From an uncultured Microscilla sp. (GTDB taxonomy: Bacteria; Bacteroidota; Bacteroidia; Cytophagales; Microscillaceae): a stretch of DNA of 64,000 nucleotides. Made by a program: the position numbers and the translations under genes. How positions within the stretch are numbered: the first letter of the stretch is position 1; the number at the start of each line of letters is the position of its first letter. The stretch spans positions 53,313 through 117,312 of the forward strand of contig NZ_CANLRP010000006.1 in the NCBI RefSeq assembly GCF_947493425.1, written 5' to 3'. The notes beneath the pieces are model-generated. The model made no database searches. It saw only the letters and a program-made list of their open reading frames with translations, and was not told where the DNA came from. Shown here piece by piece: positions 60,938 through 64,000 of the stretch.

Positions 60938-63562
60938 ATGAAATTTCATTATCAACATATTAGACTATATAGTGTATTAGGGTTTATATTTTTATTGAAC
61001 ATTCATAGTCTTATTGGTCAACCTAACACTCAACAAAAATTATCTGATTCGTTGAAAATTGCAAAACTGAATCAACAATTTGCCAAGGCTATTGAGCAAG
61101 GACAATACGCTCGAGCAGAAGAGTATGGAACAAAAGCCCTTAAATTTGAAGAGACTAATTTGTCTGTAGAAGAAAACATCAAAACATTGATGCTATTTGG
61201 TAAACTTTATACCCAAACCAATAAACTATCAGAAGCCCTTACTTATTATTTACAAGCCGAAAACCTATGCCAAAGCTTTAATGCTGAGAAGCATCTAGTT
61301 ACTGTATATAGCCTGCTAGGGTATTTTTATAAAAAACAGAATTTGACTCAAAAATCTGTTCAATATTTTCGTCAGGCATATAAGCTACAGAAAAAAAACA
61401 ACTACCAGGATAATCGTTATAAAATAATTGAAGAACTAGCCAATGGTTACACTATTCTAGAAGACTATGTACAAGCGCAGGTTTTCTATGAAATACTGAT
61501 AGCGAATTATAGAAAAAAAAGGCAAAAAAAGCAGGAAATAGAAATAATTGAACAATTAGCAGTGATAGCCACTATTACAGAAAATTATACCAAAGCTATT
61601 GGGTATCAATCATTGCTGCTTAAGCATTTTCAAAAACAGCAAAACTCTGTAAGGGTATCTGAAATATACAATGATTTAGGATTTTTGTACCAAAGAAAAA
61701 AAGATGCTCCAGGAGCGCTTTCTTACTTCAACCTTTCAACTGAGTTTACCCAACAAAAAATAACCAAATTACCTCAGAGCAACAAAATTACTTTGTTAGT
61801 CAATACAGGTGTTGCTTACACAAATATCGAATCTTTTAGCAAAGCAAAGAGATACTTCAGGCAAGCATTAAAGATGACTGAGCCTCGGGAAATTAAGCAA
61901 GCAGAAATTTATAATTACCTGGGAGCAAATTATTACTTGTCAGGTAACAACCCCCAAGCCCTTAATGTAGTAGAAAAAGCTATAGAAATTGCTTCCTCAA
62001 AAAAAGCCTGGTCTATACTACTAATTAGTTATGATTTGCTTTCGAGAATTTACAAAGCAGAAGAAAACAAAAAAAGAGCACGAGATTACCAGGATAAATA
62101 CCTGGAGATTGAAAAAAAACTAGAGCAGGAAAAGCAACAATTAAAACGTGCAGCTTCTCAAAACCTTAAACTAATGGAACAACAAGAAGCCCGTATCAAA
62201 AGAGTGTTAGCTGAACAACGCCAACTCAAAGAGTTAAAAGATTCTCAGGAAAAACAAAAAAAAGATTTAGAGTTGAAAAATAATCTTGTAAAACTTCAAA
62301 CAAAAGAGCTGGCTTTGCTAAAAAAAGCGCAAGAATTGAGTCTGGCAAATGCTCAACGCACTCAACTAGAGAAAGTACGTCAACAACAAGCTTTACTTAT
62401 TAGCCAAGGTAAGTTGAGAGAAGCTACTCTGGCCAAGGCCAAAACACAGGCAGCTCTTGAACTAGAAAGAAAAGAAGCTGAAAAAAAACTTCAAGCTAAA
62501 GAAAACCAAAAACAAATGGCTTTACTACAAAGCCAAAAGAAACTTCAGCAGCAAGAAATTACACGGCAAAAAGAAAGAGCCAGGTTTGCGATCGGAATTA
62601 TCATCTCAGTGGTCTGTATTTTAGGGCTTGTAGTGTTTATGTTGTTTATTACCAACAGGAATCGACGCAAACTAAAAAAACAAAAGGCTCAAATTGAAGA
62701 GCAAAACTTTGAAATTACTTCCCAAAATGAAGAACTTTATCAGCAGCAGGAAGAAATAATGGCTCAGCGTGATAATATTGAGAAAAAAAACACCCAACTC
62801 AATGCGCAACATCATCATATTCAACAAAGTATCAAAGCTGCACTTACTATACAACGAGCAATTTTACCAACAGTAAAAAAAGTAAATGATTTATTACCAG
62901 AGCACTTTATTTTATACCGACCTAAAGACGTTGTTAGTGGAGATTTTTACTGGCTTGTAAAGGTCGAAAATCGTACTACTTTGGCTGTAGTAGATTGTAC
63001 TGGTCATGGGGTTCCAGGCGCTTTTATGGCTGTAATGGGTAATAGTTCTCTGAACAGTATTGTACGTGACAATAAAGTGAAAGAGCCTGCCACTATTTTG
63101 ACTTTATTGAATGAAGAGATTGAAACGCTGTTATCTCAAAAAGAAAAAGGTTATAAAAACGGGATGGATATGGCGATCATAACATGGGAAAAAAAACAAG
63201 ATCAAATAGAAATGGTATTTGCCGGAGCCAAGCGCCCTTTGTATCTTTTTGCTCATAATAGTGATGAACTACAACAAGTAAAGGGTTCAAGACACTCTAT
63301 TGGTTCAATCAACCCTGTATTTACTCAAGATCATTTAACTCTTAATAAAGGGGATACTATTTATTTATCTAGTGATGGTTATTGTGATCAAAATAATGCT
63401 AACAGGAAAAAGTTTGGCAGTAAAAGATTCGAAAAGTTACTGAGTGAATGTCAAGACCAAAAGATGGAAAAGCAAAAAGAAATAATAAATCAGGCATTGA
63501 TTGATCATATGGGAGAAGCAAGTCAACGAGATGATGTAATTGTTGTTGGCTTAAGATTTTAA
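60938..63562 (+). CDS. TPR-repeat membrane protein with SpoIIE-type PP2C phosphatase domain
   Basis: An 874-residue paralogue of the phosphatase at 45711. A signal or anchor segment (SVLGFIFLLNIHSLIGQ) is followed by about eight tetratricopeptide repeats to residue 400 (for example EALTYYLQAENLCQSF and DAPGALSYFNLSTEF). A long Gln/Lys/Glu-rich coiled coil covers 400-545, then a membrane span (IGIIISVVCILGLVVFMLFI) and a second coiled coil. The catalytic domain has YRPKDVVSGDFYWL, AVVDCTGHGVPGAFMAVMGN, NGMDMAIITW, LSSDGYCDQNN and QRDDVIVVGLRF, with metal-binding Asp residues intact. Six bases separate it from the TonB receptor gene, so ligand arrival at the receptor might be linked to phosphatase signalling; that is inference. 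Confidence 0.9.
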   Translation: MKFHYQHIRLYSVLGFIFLLNIHSLIGQPNTQQKLSDSLKIAKLNQQFAKAIEQGQYARAEEYGTKALKFEETNLSVEENIKTLMLFGKLYTQTNKLSEALTYYLQAENLCQSFNAEKHLVTVYSLLGYFYKKQNLTQKSVQYFRQAYKLQKKNNYQDNRYKIIEELANGYTILEDYVQAQVFYEILIANYRKKRQKKQEIEIIEQLAVIATITENYTKAIGYQSLLLKHFQKQQNSVRVSEIYNDLGFLYQRKKDAPGALSYFNLSTEFTQQKITKLPQSNKITLLVNTGVAYTNIESFSKAKRYFRQALKMTEPREIKQAEIYNYLGANYYLSGNNPQALNVVEKAIEIASSKKAWSILLISYDLLSRIYKAEENKKRARDYQDKYLEIEKKLEQEKQQLKRAASQNLKLMEQQEARIKRVLAEQRQLKELKDSQEKQKKDLELKNNLVKLQTKELALLKKAQELSLANAQRTQLEKVRQQQALLISQGKLREATLAKAKTQAALELERKEAEKKLQAKENQKQMALLQSQKKLQQQEITRQKERARFAIGIIISVVCILGLVVFMLFITNRNRRKLKKQKAQIEEQNFEITSQNEELYQQQEEIMAQRDNIEKKNTQLNAQHHHIQQSIKAALTIQRAILPTVKKVNDLLPEHFILYRPKDVVSGDFYWLVKVENRTTLAVVDCTGHGVPGAFMAVMGNSSLNSIVRDNKVKEPATILTLLNEEIETLLSQKEKGYKNGMDMAIITWEKKQDQIEMVFAGAKRPLYLFAHNSDELQQVKGSRHSIGSINPVFTQDHLTLNKGDTIYLSSDGYCDQNNANRKKFGSKRFEKLLSECQDQKMEKQKEIINQALIDHMGEASQRDDVIVVGLRF

Positions 63563-63808
63563 GAAACGTGATCGCTCCCTAAACAAGATTTCGCCCCCCT
63601 TCCTTTATATCAAATCGTTGCCACACCCCGCAATATATGCTTGTATAACAATGAGTTACAAATCAAACTCAAAATAAATTGTATAGATTTCCATAGAGGC
63701 TTAGTATTACTGAAATAGTATAAATAAAGACGAAAGCATTTTTACCTTGCTTGCATTTCTACGTTCATTTTATCAAACTCAAAACCCTGTTATTCAATAA
63801 TCAGTTCT

Positions 63809-64000
63809 TTGACTACTCCCCAAGCTAAAGCAGAGGGGATTCTCACCCAACGCATAACCCAATGGTTCACGTTAACGGATAGAGGCAAAAGCCCTTGCCT
63901 CAATATTTTTTGCAGCATTGATGTCTGCGTTTAATTTTGTGCCACAAGATGTACACACAAATTTAGCTTGTGTTTTCCTGCTTTCTTTGTCTTTGTGCCC
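63809..64000 (-). ncRNA. Putative omega-RNA and right end of an IS200/IS605-type element
   Basis: Downstream of and overlapping the tnpB 3' end, the minus strand carries two hairpins: GAGGCAA/TTGCCTC (63882-63901) inside the coding end, and TCCCC/GGGGA (63817-63839) with an inner GCT/AGC. The second is followed by GTAGTCAA, whose last base is at 63809. This is the usual right-end layout of IS605-group elements and of TnpB guide scaffolds. The bases beyond, roughly 63790-63808, would act as the guide. The 5' end of the RNA lies outside the window or is unknown. Confidence 0.6.
63872..64000 (-). CDS. tnpB: TnpB-type RNA-guided endonuclease (IS200/IS605 OrfB), C-terminal 42 residues
   Basis: The gene runs in from the right edge; only the last 42 codons and a TAA stop are visible. 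They read the second half of the zinc ribbon (FVCTSCG) followed by NADINAAKNI, which holds the third RuvC catalytic Asp, exactly as in TnpB/OrfB proteins. TnpB is an RNA-guided DNA nuclease carried by IS200/IS605-family transposons and ancestral to Cas12. Whether tnpA is present, and whether the first two RuvC acidic residues are intact, cannot be seen. The frame ends normally, so there is no sign of decay in this part. Confidence 0.85.
   Translation of the reverse strand, partial: GHKDKESRKTQAKFVCTSCGTKLNADINAAKNIEARAFASIR

Overview
The window looks like chromosomal DNA of a marine Cytophagales bacterium (phylum Bacteroidota), resembling Microscilla; that genus is a guess. The phylum call rests on TTG/TANNTTTG promoters, weak Shine-Dalgarno signals, a DUF4270 lipoprotein, a conserved panC-panD-flippase cluster divergent from a short glycogen-synthase-like gene, a TonB-dependent receptor, and TPR-fused histidine kinases and SpoIIE phosphatases. 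About 38 protein genes are supported. No rRNA, tRNA or CRISPR array was recognised.

Region 1 (1-8047) is envelope and polysaccharide type: the end of an LpxR-like lipid A deacylase, then on the minus strand a methyltransferase, a group 1 glycosyltransferase, an intact AsnB and an AsnB-like protein that has lost key residues of both active sites. Region 2 (8048-20613) holds a 554-bp MITE-like element with 15-bp terminal inverted repeats and a 5-bp target duplication, an M61 PDZ peptidase, a response regulator fused to an adenylate cyclase, a small very basic exported protein, and three consecutive sensor histidine kinases. The kinases have different sensor halves but share a C-terminal module of about 67 residues. 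Four large intergenic repeat blocks (2.97-3.79, 5.65-6.18, 10.79-11.35 and 15.43-16.17 kb) sit between genes here. Each has a T-rich half, a nearly invariant hinge that reads as a promoter, and a half made of 32-bp tandem units.

Region 3 (20.9-37 kb) is mainly housekeeping: secG, a haem-type binding lipoprotein, stand-alone hisE, two PLP racemases in tandem, a sodium/solute symporter with a GNAT enzyme, an MBOAT/SGNH acyl-transfer pair, an AraC regulator, an acyl-CoA dehydrogenase, a YugP-type protease, rfaE2, and panC-panD with a flippase-like membrane protein. Region 4 (37-45.5 kb) carries a truncated glycogen-synthase-like protein, a DUF4270 lipoprotein, glmS, and a methionine operon metY-metX-hom. 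The operon is preceded by a SAM-I riboswitch and, ten bases later, a 36-codon reading frame ending in four cysteine codons.

Region 5 (45.7-64 kb) contains two TPR-SpoIIE phosphatases (one directly behind a TonB-dependent receptor), a tricorn-like protease followed by an ADP-ribosylglycohydrolase, a DUF3298 lipoprotein, a PhyH-type dioxygenase and a lipoprotein with five fibronectin III repeats. At the right edge is the 3' end of an IS200/IS605 TnpB gene with its right-end and omega-RNA-like hairpins.
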